A stretch of 64,000 nucleotides of DNA, from contig NZ_QQNA01000021.1 of the NCBI RefSeq assembly GCF_003346515.1, positions 21,756 to 85,755 on the forward strand, in the 5' to 3' direction. Shown one piece after another: positions 1 through 8,920 of the stretch; position 1 is the stretch's first letter, and the number at the start of each line of letters is the position of its first letter. The stretch is from Streptomyces corynorhini (GTDB lineage: Bacteria; Actinomycetota; Actinomycetes; Streptomycetales; Streptomycetaceae). The translations under genes and the position numbers were made by a program. The notes under the pieces were generated by a model. The model worked only from the letters and a program-made list of their open reading frames with translations, had not been told where the DNA came from and ran no database searches.

Positions 1-215
1 ACGTCGGACTCCCAGCCGTAATAGGCGCCCGTGAAGAATCCCCCGTGGATTCTCCGTACATTGTGCGGAAGCCCCAGATCGGGCATCGGGACGATCTCGG
101 CGTCCCGCTGGCGTCCGGACACCTTGGTCGCGACGCGGGACAGCAATGCCTCCGTGACGGCCAGTTGAGCCAGGATCTCGGACTGGGTCGCATCAGGTGC
201 GGTGAGTGCTCTCAC
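1..215 (-). CDS. unrecognised protein, N-terminal 71 residues only (runs off the left edge)
   Basis: An open minus-strand frame starts with GTG at 213-215 behind a purine-rich ribosome site (GGGAGGGAAA) and has no stop before base 1. It reads VRALTAPDATQSEILAQLAV and later contains an aromatic GGFFTGAYYGW stretch. The first 23 bases overlap the end of the SARP gene (stop at 193-195), so translation is probably coupled and the two genes share a transcript. I do not recognise the family. The missing C-terminus is needed to say more. Confidence 0.6.
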   Translation of the reverse strand, partial: MRALTAPDATQSEILAQLAVTEALLSRVATKVSGRQRDAEIVPMPDLGLPHNVRRIHGGFFTGAYYGWESD

Positions 216-3054
216 TTTCCCTCCCCAACGGCGGGCGCGTGGACGGTCCCTCGGTCTTTGGCCGCGCGTGTGCTGCCGGGGCCGTGAGGTCGCGGGCGCG
301 TGCCGCCCACTCGACCAGGCCCAGCCGGCTGTAGAGGTCCATGGCGGTCCCCGCCTGCGTCAGGGCGGCCTCGGTCTCCCCGTACCGGTGCAGGCAGCGG
401 GCGAGGAGCCAGCAGCGATCCGCCATGTAGCGCTGATCGGCGGTGCGCTCCACCCGCTCCCGCAGCTCCTCCAGGTCGCGGATGAGGGAGCGGGCGCTTT
501 CGCGGCCCGGGTCGCTCGCGTACCGCAGCTCCATCACCTGAAGGCTGATCAGGATCGCGGCACGTTCGTATCCGTGCGCGACGGCGTGTTCGCGGGCCTC
601 GGCGAACAACTGCCACGCCTCGGCCCGGCGCTCGGGCCCGGTGCGGCTCAGGCACACCGCGAGCCAGCGTAAATTGGCGTTGTAGTTCGCGGGACCGAGG
701 CTTTCGGGATCCGCCAGATTGACGTGCCATTGGGCTGTCGCCTCCGCGTATCTTCCCTCGGCCAGGAGATGCAGCGCCACGACGTGCCGGTATTCGGCCA
801 TGCTGCGGGCGGAGACGGACACGTCCGGGTCGCGCAGGATCCGCTCGACCCGGGGCAGGTGCCGGTCCACCTGAGTGGTGTTCTCCTGTTTCGCGGTGAC
901 ATTGAGGTAATAGACGAGCGCGTCGAACTCCTCGGCCCGGTCCCCGATTTCCGCCGCCGCACGGGCGCGCAGCAGATGTACGTCGGGATCCGCGCCCCAC
1001 ATTCCGCGTACGTAGTAGTAATAGCGGGTCTCCCGCGCCATTTCCAGTGCGTCGGCCGGGCGGCCGTTCTCCATGCACCAGGTCATCGCGTATTCGATGT
1101 TCCGGCGCACTCTCGGCCCGTCGAGCGCGCGGAGCCGGGTGATGTCCTGCGGGCAGAATCCCACCGAGCGGGCCAGGCGCAGGAAGTGCCGGATCCACCG
1201 GTCGTGGACGCCGGCCATGTGCGGCCCTGTCCTGGCCGCTCTGCGGTTGACCGCCAGCGGGTGGGCGATGTACGAAGTCCCTTCCGCGCCGGACGAGTTC
1301 TGGCGGGAGATGAAGCACAGGTCGCTCAGCTCCTCCAGGGCGTCGCGGAAGCCCTCGGGACCGCCCGCCACCTCGCGCAGGACCGTGGATTCCACGCCGT
1401 ACGGGAAGCAGCCGAGGCCGCTGAGGACCTGCCTGGCCGGGTCGGACAGGCTCGTCCAGCTGCCGCGCAGCAGTTCGCGCACGACGATGTCGCCCGTTCG
1501 GTCCTCGAAGGTGATGTGGTCCTCGATGTCCGCGATCTCCGCGGTGATGTCGCGCAGTGAGCGTCCACGGCGCTTCACCTGGCCCAGCGCCCACTCCATC
1601 AGCCGGGGGTTGCCGTCCGCGGCCCGCCACAGCTCCTTGAGTTCGACGGAGCGGTCGAGCAGGTCGAGCAGGCCAAGACGGTCGAGGCACTGCGTGTAGA
1701 ACGAGGTGGCCTCGTCCTCGTCGAGGCCGTGCACCTCGACCTCGAAGGCGCCCTCGGCGAGGTCCCTGGCGCGCGCGATGCTGGTCACCAGCGCCTTGCT
1801 CGGTTCGGGGATCTCGCAGAGCCACCGGTTCAGCCGGGGATCGTCGACCGACTCGTGGTTGTCGACGATCAGCAGCGTGGGTGTGCGCCGCAGGATGCGG
1901 CGGACCTCGTGTTCCTTGACGTTCCCGCCCAGGGCGAGCAGGCCCTGATAGCCGGTGGTGAGGGCGATCGCGTCCAGCACGGCGCCGAGCGTCGTGGTGC
2001 CGGGGCGCTCGCGGTCCGACACCCAGACGACGGCCCGGAAACGCACTCCCTCCGCGGACATCCGCAGGGCGAACTCCCGGGCGAGAGTGGACTTCCCGCT
2101 TCCGCCGAGGCCGATGACGGAGATGACGGGAAGGCTCTGCCCGACCGCCTCCTCCAGCCGCCTCCAGGTGGCGGGGCGCATGACGAACTTCGCGTAGGTG
2201 GCGGGCGGCAGATTCTCCAGGCACTTCTCCGTGCGCTCCGACGCCACCGCCGTGGCGGCGGGAGCCGGGGCAGGCCCTGCCGCCGGGGCGGAGCGGGGTC
2301 CGGCGGGCTGCCGGGGGATTGCGGGGCGCTCCAGCGGGGCGAGCGTGCGACGGAGGACCTGGTCGGTCAGCTCGTTCCACTGGCGGGAGGTGATCAGACC
2401 CTCCCGCGCCAGCAGCTCGCGCGCCCCGCGCAGTGCCGTCGACGCGGCGTGCGCGCCCTGCAGTTCGTACAGGGCGCGGACCTTCAGCCGATGGGCCTCC
2501 TCCCAGTACGGGTCGTCGGCCAGCAGCGTCTCCGCTTCCTTGAGCCCCTCGCTCAACTGCCCCAGCTCCAGCAGCGCTCGCGTCCTGCCCAGCTGTACGA
2601 CGCGGCGCTGGTGCTTGAGCGCCGTCACCTCGCTGACCAGCTGATGATGCGACAACTCCGCCACCGGCTCGCCCCGCCATACCGTCAGCGCGCGGGTGTA
2701 GGCATCGACGGCTTCCTCCAGCGCCCCGGTGCGCAGCCGCGTGTCGCCCAGCTTGCCCAGGTCGATGAAGCGCTCGACGTCGGTCTCGGTCTCCAGCCGG
2801 TAGGAGGAGTTCTGCGTGATCAGCACGCTGCCGCTGGGCAGGAGGAGCTTGCGGCGCACCGCGCGGACCTTCCCCTCCACCAGGTTGACATCGCCCGCGC
2901 CGTGCCAGATGACCTCGTGCAGCACGGACTTGCTCACCACGCGGGGCATCGCGAGGGCGAGCATGCCGAGGAGCGCCGCCATCTTGCCGCTGAAGGGAAC
3001 TGTGGGGCCGGAGGTCAACTGGACCTCCACGGGACCCAGTACGCGGAACTCCAT
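193..3054 (-). CDS. AfsR/DnrI/RedD (SARP) family regulator with STAND NTPase and TPR region
   Basis: This 953-residue protein has the AfsR plan. An OmpR-type winged helix occupies about residues 1-95 and a bacterial transcriptional activation domain about 98-245. An Ala/Pro linker (250-275) leads to an NB-ARC-like ATPase with Walker A GLGGSGKST near 315-323 and Walker B LLIVDN near 394-399. The C-terminal half is helical and TPR-like. AfsR-type SARPs activate secondary-metabolite or developmental genes, binding direct repeats and using ATP hydrolysis to switch state. No biosynthetic cluster is visible here, so its targets are unknown; the overlapping truncated gene downstream is the first candidate. 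The ATG start sits behind AGGAGG-like purines just upstream. Confidence 0.9.
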   Translation of the reverse strand: MEFRVLGPVEVQLTSGPTVPFSGKMAALLGMLALAMPRVVSKSVLHEVIWHGAGDVNLVEGKVRAVRRKLLLPSGSVLITQNSSYRLETETDVERFIDLGKLGDTRLRTGALEEAVDAYTRALTVWRGEPVAELSHHQLVSEVTALKHQRRVVQLGRTRALLELGQLSEGLKEAETLLADDPYWEEAHRLKVRALYELQGAHAASTALRGARELLAREGLITSRQWNELTDQVLRRTLAPLERPAIPRQPAGPRSAPAAGPAPAPAATAVASERTEKCLENLPPATYAKFVMRPATWRRLEEAVGQSLPVISVIGLGGSGKSTLAREFALRMSAEGVRFRAVVWVSDRERPGTTTLGAVLDAIALTTGYQGLLALGGNVKEHEVRRILRRTPTLLIVDNHESVDDPRLNRWLCEIPEPSKALVTSIARARDLAEGAFEVEVHGLDEDEATSFYTQCLDRLGLLDLLDRSVELKELWRAADGNPRLMEWALGQVKRRGRSLRDITAEIADIEDHITFEDRTGDIVVRELLRGSWTSLSDPARQVLSGLGCFPYGVESTVLREVAGGPEGFRDALEELSDLCFISRQNSSGAEGTSYIAHPLAVNRRAARTGPHMAGVHDRWIRHFLRLARSVGFCPQDITRLRALDGPRVRRNIEYAMTWCMENGRPADALEMARETRYYYYVRGMWGADPDVHLLRARAAAEIGDRAEEFDALVYYLNVTAKQENTTQVDRHLPRVERILRDPDVSVSARSMAEYRHVVALHLLAEGRYAEATAQWHVNLADPESLGPANYNANLRWLAVCLSRTGPERRAEAWQLFAEAREHAVAHGYERAAILISLQVMELRYASDPGRESARSLIRDLEELRERVERTADQRYMADRCWLLARCLHRYGETEAALTQAGTAMDLYSRLGLVEWAARARDLTAPAAHARPKTEGPSTRPPLGRESESTHRT

Positions 3055-3494
3055 CCCCAGCCTCCTTTCTCACGGCGCGATCGGTGCTCCGGTCCGGCTT
3101 CCGGGCGGCGCGCGTCCAGTGATACGGATGCCCGCTGTCGTTTGGCTGTCGTCGCGCTGCTCGTCCCCGGTGCGCCGCCCGGAGCGTTCCTCGGGCGGGT
3201 GAGCGTCGGGACCGGCGCCCGCGCACCAGCATGCTGATCCGGCCGCGACTGAATGTCAACGCGCGGATACGTGGGGTACCGCGTTTCCGGCCGGTCCCGG
3301 CGCCCGCGCCGCCCGCCGCCCCTCGGCCGCGCCGCAGACGCGACAGCGCCTGCGCAGTGGTCGGTCAGCCCGGCGGCAGCAGGCAGCGGGCCCATGTGCA
3401 GCGGTGGTTGAGAGCGTCGAGGACAACGAGCACCACGGCACCGTCGGCACCGGGTCCCAGCGGGTCACGCGGCCGGAACCTCAAGGAGCACTCC
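3055..3494. other. 440-bp intergenic region between divergent genes
   Basis: This GC-rich stretch separates the SARP gene (leftward) from a small membrane protein gene (rightward) and must hold both promoters. I see no convincing conserved coding frame, RNA gene or strong hairpin. The frames open across it lack codon-position bias and ribosome sites. Confidence 0.5.
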
Positions 3495-3773
3495 ATGGCA
3501 CGTCTCTTCCCCGGCGCCACGACGGCGGCGGACACCCTGACCCACGTCGCTCACGGAGCGGCCTTCGCCGCGTCCTCGGCACACGACGGCGCCACTCCGG
3601 CGGCACTCTTGGTGCTGATCGCCGTACTCGTGTCGCTGCTCGCCGCGGCGGCGGCCGTGTTCGTCGCCCGCGCCGCCGGGACGAGCCGCCCGCTCGCTCT
3701 CAGCTGGGCGGCCGCGACCTTCGCGACGTCGCTGCCGCTGGTCTTCGAGGTGATGGACCACCTCGGCGCCTGA
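3495..3773 (+). CDS. small two-helix membrane protein, unrecognised
   Basis: A 92-residue frame starts with ATG at 3495 behind AAGGAG (3483-3488). It has two likely membrane segments: a strongly hydrophobic helix around residues 34-58 and a second near 66-84, ending MDHLGA. A His-containing Ala-rich N-terminus precedes them. A longer upstream open frame exists but lacks codon bias and a better start. Function unknown; the gene stands alone, facing away from the SARP and toward the end of the conflict-system cluster. Confidence 0.6.
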   Translation: MARLFPGATTAADTLTHVAHGAAFAASSAHDGATPAALLVLIAVLVSLLAAAAAVFVARAAGTSRPLALSWAAATFATSLPLVFEVMDHLGA

Positions 3774-3774
3774 C

Positions 3775-3876
3775 GCAGGGCCGCAGGACCGCAGGGCCGC
3801 AGGGCCGCAGGACCGCAGGACCGCAGGACCGCAGGACCGCAGGACCGCAGGACCGCAGGACCGCAGGACCGCAGGA
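3775..3876. repeat. 8-bp tandem minisatellite (GCAGGRCC, about 12.7 copies)
   Basis: Directly after the membrane-protein stop codon, GCAGGACC/GCAGGGCC repeats in exact 8-bp steps from 3775 to 3876. The first four units mix GGG and GGA; the rest are identical GCAGGACC units. There are no spacers, so it is not a CRISPR. It lies between two converging genes and is not expected to be translated. Confidence 0.95.
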
Positions 3877-3915
3877 GAGGGTGGATGGGCGGCCGGGCCC
3901 GTCCCTCGGTGTGGC

Positions 3916-4212
3916 TCAGAACGCGTTGGTGAACCCCCAGAGCGTCTCCTTGGGCTGCTCGCTGCGGGCCCGCAGATCGGTGAGGATCTCGGTCAGTACG
4001 GGATGGTCGAGCGTGCGCAGCGCCGCCAGGTCGAGGGCGAGCAGGTCGGGCAGCGGCGGGGCAGGGGGCGGGCCCAGGGGCGCCGTCCCCGGGCGGTCCT
4101 GGCGGTCCCTGTGGTCCTGGTCGTGGTCCGCGTGGTCCGCTCCGTGCGGTCCTCGGGCCGTGTCCTGCCATCCGTGACGCGTCGTCCCGCCGTTCCGTGT
4201 GCTGTCGTCCAT
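3916..4212 (-). CDS. FxSxx-COOH-like small protein (possible RiPP precursor) with C-terminal FTNAF
   Basis: The product has 98 residues: a low-complexity N-terminal half rich in Asp, His, Arg, Gly and Pro, then a compact helical segment (LALDLAALRTLDHPVLTEIL, about residues 56-75) and the extreme C-terminus LWGFTNAF. The helix plus aromatic tail resembles, from memory, FxSxx-COOH precursors, which a radical SAM enzyme (FxsB) converts to cyclophane peptides; here the Ser position is Asn. It lies 36 bp downstream of the vWA/TPR gene on the same strand as the last gene of that cluster. No radical SAM maturase is visible in the window. Family assignment is by resemblance only. Confidence 0.6.
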   Translation of the reverse strand: MDDSTRNGGTTRHGWQDTARGPHGADHADHDQDHRDRQDRPGTAPLGPPPAPPLPDLLALDLAALRTLDHPVLTEILTDLRARSEQPKETLWGFTNAF

Positions 4213-4248
4213 GACGATTCCCCCGTCCGTTGTTCGTCCCTGTCCCGG

Positions 4249-7200
4249 TCAGCGCTCCAGCTCGGCCAGCCGCGCCGTGGTCAGCCGCGCCGCCTCGCCG
4301 CCGCCGTCCGGCAGCCTGCGCCACTCCGCGTGCGCCGCCCGGTACGCCTCGCGCGCGGCCCGGGGGCGGCCCGCCTCCTCATAGGTCATACCCCGTTGGC
4401 GGTGGGCCTCCGCACGCAAGTGGACGGCTTCCAGAAGTTGTCGCGGATTGTCCAGTTCCGCTTCCGCCGTCCTGGCCGCGTCCGCCGCGTCCCTGAACGC
4501 CTCGGCCGCGTCGTCCAGCCGGGCGGGCCTGCGCAGGGTGCGGTGCGCCTCGACGTGCGAGCGTCCCAGCTCCAGCCAGCAGCGGGCGGCGGTCAGCGGG
4601 TCGCGCGCCTCCTGGGCGGCCAGCCCGAACAGATGCTCCGCCTCCCGCAGGTCCACCCGGTCGTCGTTGATCCGGTGCCGGAGCATGAGCGCCTGACCCA
4701 GCATCAGCAGCCGTTCCGCCTGGCGGGCCGTGCCGCTGACCGTCTCCGTACGGCAGTCGCGCAGCACCCGTACGGCCGCGCCGGTGAAGGGGCCGCCGTC
4801 GGGGAGCGCGGCGCGGGTCAGCAGGGCGCTGCCCCACTCGGCGAGCAGATCGGCGTGGGCCCGGGAGTCGCGCGCGGTGCCGCGCGCGGCGAGGGCGAAG
4901 TACTCGGCGGCCTCTTCCAGGTCCCCCGCGTCCGCCGTCTCGCCCGCCCCGTCCGCGCGCCCGTAGCGCGCGACCCGCAGCCGGGCCGCCCTGGTCCTGA
5001 GCGAGGCGATGAGCCGGTCGTCCCGTACGGTCGCCAGCGACTGTTCGATCAGCCGGCCGGCCTCCTCCAGGCCCTCGCCCGAGCGCAGCAGCGCGTCCAC
5101 CAGGTCGAGCTGGACCCGGGCCTGGCTGCCGATGGTCTGGTCGCCGGGGGCGAGCGCCTTGCGCAGCGAGCGGGCGGCCTGTTCCGCGTAGAGCTGGGCC
5201 TGTTCGGTGTCGCTCGTCGCGCCCGAGAGCCGCAGCAGGGTCCTGCCGTGGGCCAGCGGCAGACCCGAGGGCCGGTTCTCCTGGTCGGGCCAGACGTCGG
5301 CGAACGCCTCCAGCATCCCGATCGCGCTCTGCAGCAGCGCGGTGTCGCCGCCGAGCAGCCACTGCGTCTCCAGCGCCCGTACCCGGTCCAGGGTGAGCCG
5401 CAGCACCTCGGCGGGGTCGAGGCCGAGCGCCGCGCCCGCCACCGTGTACTCGCGGTCGGCCCGGCGCAGCAGCTCCAGGGCGCCGCGCCGGTCACCGCGT
5501 CTGCGCCGGTCGTCGGCCGCCGCGTGCAGCACCTTGGCCAGGACGGCGCGTTCGCGTACGGCGCGGGGGTGGGAGACGGCGCGCTCGGCCGCGCGCTCGG
5601 CCTCGCTGAGCAGTTCGCCGCTGCCCTGGACCTCCCAGAGCCGCAGCAGACAGCGCGCGAACTCGGCCCACAGCGCCGGGTCGAAGCCGCCGGGCTCCTC
5701 GTGTTCGGTGGCGGAGCGCAGCAGTTGTACGGCGTCGATCAGATACTGCACCATGCCGTCGGAGTCGAACTGGCGCAGCAGGTCGCGGGCGCTCTCCACC
5801 GCCACGTTGACGACGGGTTCGCTCTCGCCGGGCGGCGCGGACGGGACGAACTGGTCCAGGACCCGGCGGGCGACCTCGGCGAAGGGGTGCGGGACGCGCT
5901 GTTCGCGGTCGCCGTCCCGGTCGCCGTCGAAGGCGCTCCCGTACAGCTCGTCGAGGCCGTCCGTCTCCTCCCCCGTGCCGGGGTGGATCGGGACGCGTCT
6001 GGCGTCCTCCAGCTGGGCGAGGACGAGAGCGGGGAAGTTCGGACCGCCCCTGCCGAATCTCTGTTCTATGTATTCGGAGCAGTGTTTGAGTACGAGCACC
6101 GCCTCGTCGCGGCCCAGCGGTCCGAGCAGCGCCTCCTGGACGCCGGGGGCGAACTCGTACCACGGCTCGTCGTCCGGGCTGTTGCCCTTGGCGCGCGAGA
6201 GCAGCCCGCTGAGCAGCACTTCGGCGAGTTCGGAGGGGCCCGAGTCGGGCAGCATCGTGCGCTGTACGAGCTGCATCACCGGCAGGTAGAGCGGGGCCGC
6301 CGCGAGATAGACGGCGAGCTGGCCCGCGACCGGTGAGGCCGCCGAGCGGAACCGGCTGACGAGTTGGAGGGAGGACAGCGGGCTGCCGGGGCGCGGCACC
6401 GGCGCCGGTGGCTGGTCCGCGCGCACCCAGCCGACCGCGCCGGAGATCCGTCCCGCGCCGGTGCCCGACAGCAGCCGTGCCCAGGCGCCGAGCGCGCCCG
6501 CGACCGGCGGCAGTACGGGGATGGCGAGCGAACCGGGCCGTACGGCGGGCGCGGTGGCCGCGTCGACCTTCAGGACGGCGGCGCCGCCGGGGCCCTCGCC
6601 CCGGGAGAGCAGCCCGTAGGTGACGGGCAGCCGGGTGCGGTTCCACATGCGCTGCGGCAGCGGCTGCAGTACGGCGATGGGGGCCTGTCGGCCCAGCTGG
6701 TGCAGCAGCCGGTGGGCGCGTCCGCTGTGCCAGAGCGGACCGGCGCAGTCGCTGACGACGACGGTGACGCGGCGGCCGGTCGGATCGCTCAGCCGGTCGG
6801 CTGAGCTGAGCGGCGCGGCGGCCGGGTCGGGGCTGCGGCTGACGGCGGGCGCCCCTTCGGGGCCTTGGTGGAGATAGCGCACCTGGACATCCCTGAAGGC
6901 GCCCAATCGGCTGAAGATCTCCTGGAGTTCGGTGAACAGTCGCTCCCACACGCGCATCGAGGAGGACGCGTCGAGCACCAGTTGGAGCAGCGCGTCCGCC
7001 CGCGAGACCCCGCGGAACACCGGGATGATCAGCCCGCCGGCTCGGGCGCTCAGCTCTACGGTCGCCACCTCGTCAAGGGTACGGCGCGCGGGCGGCACGG
7101 CGGGCCGGTATCGCTGGAGTGGCCGGAGCGCGCGCTGGAGTTCGAGCGGCGCGGGCAGCGCGGGCGCCACCGGTACGCCCAGCGGGCGCCCGGCCAGCGC

Positions 7201-7752
7201 GCCCGCCGACCGCTCCCGGTGCCGGCCGGGACGTGGCATGGGGTAGAGCGTGACCGGGCGTTCGGCGTCGTCGGCGTCCGGCGGCGCGGCGGGCCCGTCC
7301 GGCGGCGCGGCGCCCGTCCCGGTGCCGGGACCGCCCTCGGAGCCGGTGCCGGACTCCGGGCCGGTGCCCGGCGCGTGCGGCTCGCCGACCGGGGGCGGGC
7401 CGTCGCCGCCGCGCGCGTCGCGCCGGTCGGGCTCCCGGCCGCGGCCCGTCCAGTGGGCCAGCCACAGCGCGTCGCAGAGCTGTTCCGCGTCCGGGTCGAG
7501 CCCGGCGTGGCGCAACCGCTCGACCAGCGCGGTCAGCAGCGTCCCGTCGTACGGCGGCGGGTGCTCGGCGGTGTCCGCGCGCGGCGGGTGCTCGGCGGTA
7601 TCCGCGCGCGGCGGGTGCTCAGCGGTATCCGCGCGCGGCGGGTGCTCAGCGGCATCCGCGCGCGACGGGTGCTCCCGCCCTTCGGGCCGGGCATGCCCGC
7701 GTCCCGGATCCGGCTCGCTGTCCGGGCCGGGCCGTACCGTGACGTCGGGCAT
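4249..7752 (-). CDS. vWA and TPR-like protein (SAV_2336 N-terminal type) of a vWA-MoxR conflict system
   Basis: At 1167 residues this is the largest protein of the cluster. Residues about 34-66 carry four near-identical 9-residue repeats (AEHPPRADT). A short helical module follows at 70-102 (TLLTALVERLRHAGLDPDAE), resembling the recalled SAV_2336 N-terminal domain. After a long Gly/Pro/Asp linker comes a von Willebrand A domain whose MIDAS motif is DASSS near 261-265. The C-terminal half is helical and repeat-like. In vWA-MoxR systems the MoxR ATPase acts with the vWA protein to activate a partner, as MoxR-vWA chaperones do in metal insertion. The ATG lies 7 bp after the MoxR stop, indicating one operon. 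Confidence 0.85.
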   Translation of the reverse strand: MPDVTVRPGPDSEPDPGRGHARPEGREHPSRADAAEHPPRADTAEHPPRADTAEHPPRADTAEHPPPYDGTLLTALVERLRHAGLDPDAEQLCDALWLAHWTGRGREPDRRDARGGDGPPPVGEPHAPGTGPESGTGSEGGPGTGTGAAPPDGPAAPPDADDAERPVTLYPMPRPGRHRERSAGALAGRPLGVPVAPALPAPLELQRALRPLQRYRPAVPPARRTLDEVATVELSARAGGLIIPVFRGVSRADALLQLVLDASSSMRVWERLFTELQEIFSRLGAFRDVQVRYLHQGPEGAPAVSRSPDPAAAPLSSADRLSDPTGRRVTVVVSDCAGPLWHSGRAHRLLHQLGRQAPIAVLQPLPQRMWNRTRLPVTYGLLSRGEGPGGAAVLKVDAATAPAVRPGSLAIPVLPPVAGALGAWARLLSGTGAGRISGAVGWVRADQPPAPVPRPGSPLSSLQLVSRFRSAASPVAGQLAVYLAAAPLYLPVMQLVQRTMLPDSGPSELAEVLLSGLLSRAKGNSPDDEPWYEFAPGVQEALLGPLGRDEAVLVLKHCSEYIEQRFGRGGPNFPALVLAQLEDARRVPIHPGTGEETDGLDELYGSAFDGDRDGDREQRVPHPFAEVARRVLDQFVPSAPPGESEPVVNVAVESARDLLRQFDSDGMVQYLIDAVQLLRSATEHEEPGGFDPALWAEFARCLLRLWEVQGSGELLSEAERAAERAVSHPRAVRERAVLAKVLHAAADDRRRRGDRRGALELLRRADREYTVAGAALGLDPAEVLRLTLDRVRALETQWLLGGDTALLQSAIGMLEAFADVWPDQENRPSGLPLAHGRTLLRLSGATSDTEQAQLYAEQAARSLRKALAPGDQTIGSQARVQLDLVDALLRSGEGLEEAGRLIEQSLATVRDDRLIASLRTRAARLRVARYGRADGAGETADAGDLEEAAEYFALAARGTARDSRAHADLLAEWGSALLTRAALPDGGPFTGAAVRVLRDCRTETVSGTARQAERLLMLGQALMLRHRINDDRVDLREAEHLFGLAAQEARDPLTAARCWLELGRSHVEAHRTLRRPARLDDAAEAFRDAADAARTAEAELDNPRQLLEAVHLRAEAHRQRGMTYEEAGRPRAAREAYRAAHAEWRRLPDGGGEAARLTTARLAELER
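7556..7670. repeat. 27-bp in-frame tandem repeat inside the vWA/TPR gene
   Basis: About four 27-bp units, differing at a few positions (ggtgtcc, ggtatcc, ggcatcc), encode the AEHPPRADT repeat near the N-terminus of the minus-strand vWA protein. The period is a multiple of three, so copy changes keep the frame. Confidence 0.9.
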
Positions 7753-7759
7753 CAGCGCA

Positions 7760-8803
7760 TCACCTCGGCCGGTCGAGTCGCTGGATGATGAGGTCGGCGA
7801 GACGGTCCCGGCCCGCTGGGGCGGCGGCGTCGGTGAGATAGATCGCGTTCAGCAGCTGGTCGGTGGAGATCAGTTCGCTGCGCGAGCGCTCCAGGAAGTG
7901 GGCGATCAGGTCGTTGCCCACGCGCGCGGCCTCGTCGCCGAGGTGCGCCCGTACGAAGGTCGCGAGCCGCTGGTGGTCGGGGCGGCCGAGCCGCAGATGG
8001 ATACAGCGGCGCATCAGCGGCGCGGGGAAGTCGCGCTCGCCGTTGCTGGTGAGGACGGTGAAGGGGAAGGCGCGGCACTGCACCCGGCCGCCCTTGACCT
8101 TGACCTTCCTGCCGTCGTCGGTGAGGACCTCGGCCTCGCCGTCCGGCAGCCGGTCCGCGATCCGCTCCAGCTCGGGGATGCCGAACTCGCCCTCCTCCAG
8201 CACGTTGAGGAGGTCGTTGGGCAGATCGATGTCGCTCTTGTCCAGCTCGTCGATGAGCAGGACGCGCGGCTGGTCGGAGGGGAGCAGCGCGGTGCCCAGC
8301 GGGCCGAGCCTGATGTAGCTGCCGATGTCCGCCGAAGGATCGCGGCCCGCCGTTGTGTCCACCCCGGCCGCCGCGCCGTGCGCGGCGAGCTGGACGTCCT
8401 GGAGGCGGGCGATGGCGTCGTAGTGGTAGAGCCCGTCCTGGAGGGCCGACCTGCTGACGATGGGCCAGCGCAGCACGCGGCCGAGCCCCAGTTCGTGCGC
8501 GACCGAGTGGGCCAGGGTGGATTTGCCCGCGCCGGGGCTGCCGGTGACGAGCAGCGGGCGCCGCAGATAGAGCGCCGCGTTGATCATCTCCAGCTCCTCG
8601 GCACCGGGCCGGTGCAGCTCCGCCTCGTGCCGGTAGCCGCCGAGCCTGCGGTCGGCGGAGCCGTCGCCGTCGCTCTCCCCGGCGCCGTGGTCGGCGTCCC
8701 GGCCCGCGAAGTCGCGCCACGGCGGCGGCGGGGGCAACTGGGTGATGCCGCCGTGCGGTTCGCCCGCTCCTCGGTAGATGAGCCACTCGCTCGGTTCACT
8801 CAT
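7760..8803 (-). CDS. MoxR-family AAA+ ATPase
   Basis: A 347-residue AAA+ protein. Walker A is GSPGAGKS at 88-95 and Walker B is VLLIDELDK at about 181-189. It also has an NDLLNVLEEGEF segment and a C-terminal arginine-rich lid. The first 60 residues form a Pro/Gly/Asp-rich tail. MoxR ATPases work with vWA proteins; the vWA gene follows after 7 bp. In VMAP ternary systems this pair is proposed to control an effector by ATP-driven remodelling. The ATG at 8803 begins MSEPSEWLIY, and a 117-bp gap separates it from the upstream protease gene. Confidence 0.92.
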   Translation of the reverse strand: MSEPSEWLIYRGAGEPHGGITQLPPPPPWRDFAGRDADHGAGESDGDGSADRRLGGYRHEAELHRPGAEELEMINAALYLRRPLLVTGSPGAGKSTLAHSVAHELGLGRVLRWPIVSRSALQDGLYHYDAIARLQDVQLAAHGAAAGVDTTAGRDPSADIGSYIRLGPLGTALLPSDQPRVLLIDELDKSDIDLPNDLLNVLEEGEFGIPELERIADRLPDGEAEVLTDDGRKVKVKGGRVQCRAFPFTVLTSNGERDFPAPLMRRCIHLRLGRPDHQRLATFVRAHLGDEAARVGNDLIAHFLERSRSELISTDQLLNAIYLTDAAAPAGRDRLADLIIQRLDRPR

Positions 8804-8920
8804 AACGGGTCCTCGTCGTCGTCACTCGTCCGGCAGGGTGGCGGCCGTGGCACGCGCGTCCCAGGGCGTGTTGTGAAAGTCCCGCTTGCCCGGCGGCGTC
8901 CGGCACGCGCCCCGCCCCGC

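Noticed and set aside
3775..3876. CRISPR array
   Set aside because: The 8-bp units are contiguous with no spacers and no cas genes are nearby.
4003..6336. A 777-codon plus-strand frame across the vWA gene
   Set aside because: Antisense shadow; the minus-strand frame has recognisable domains and codon bias.
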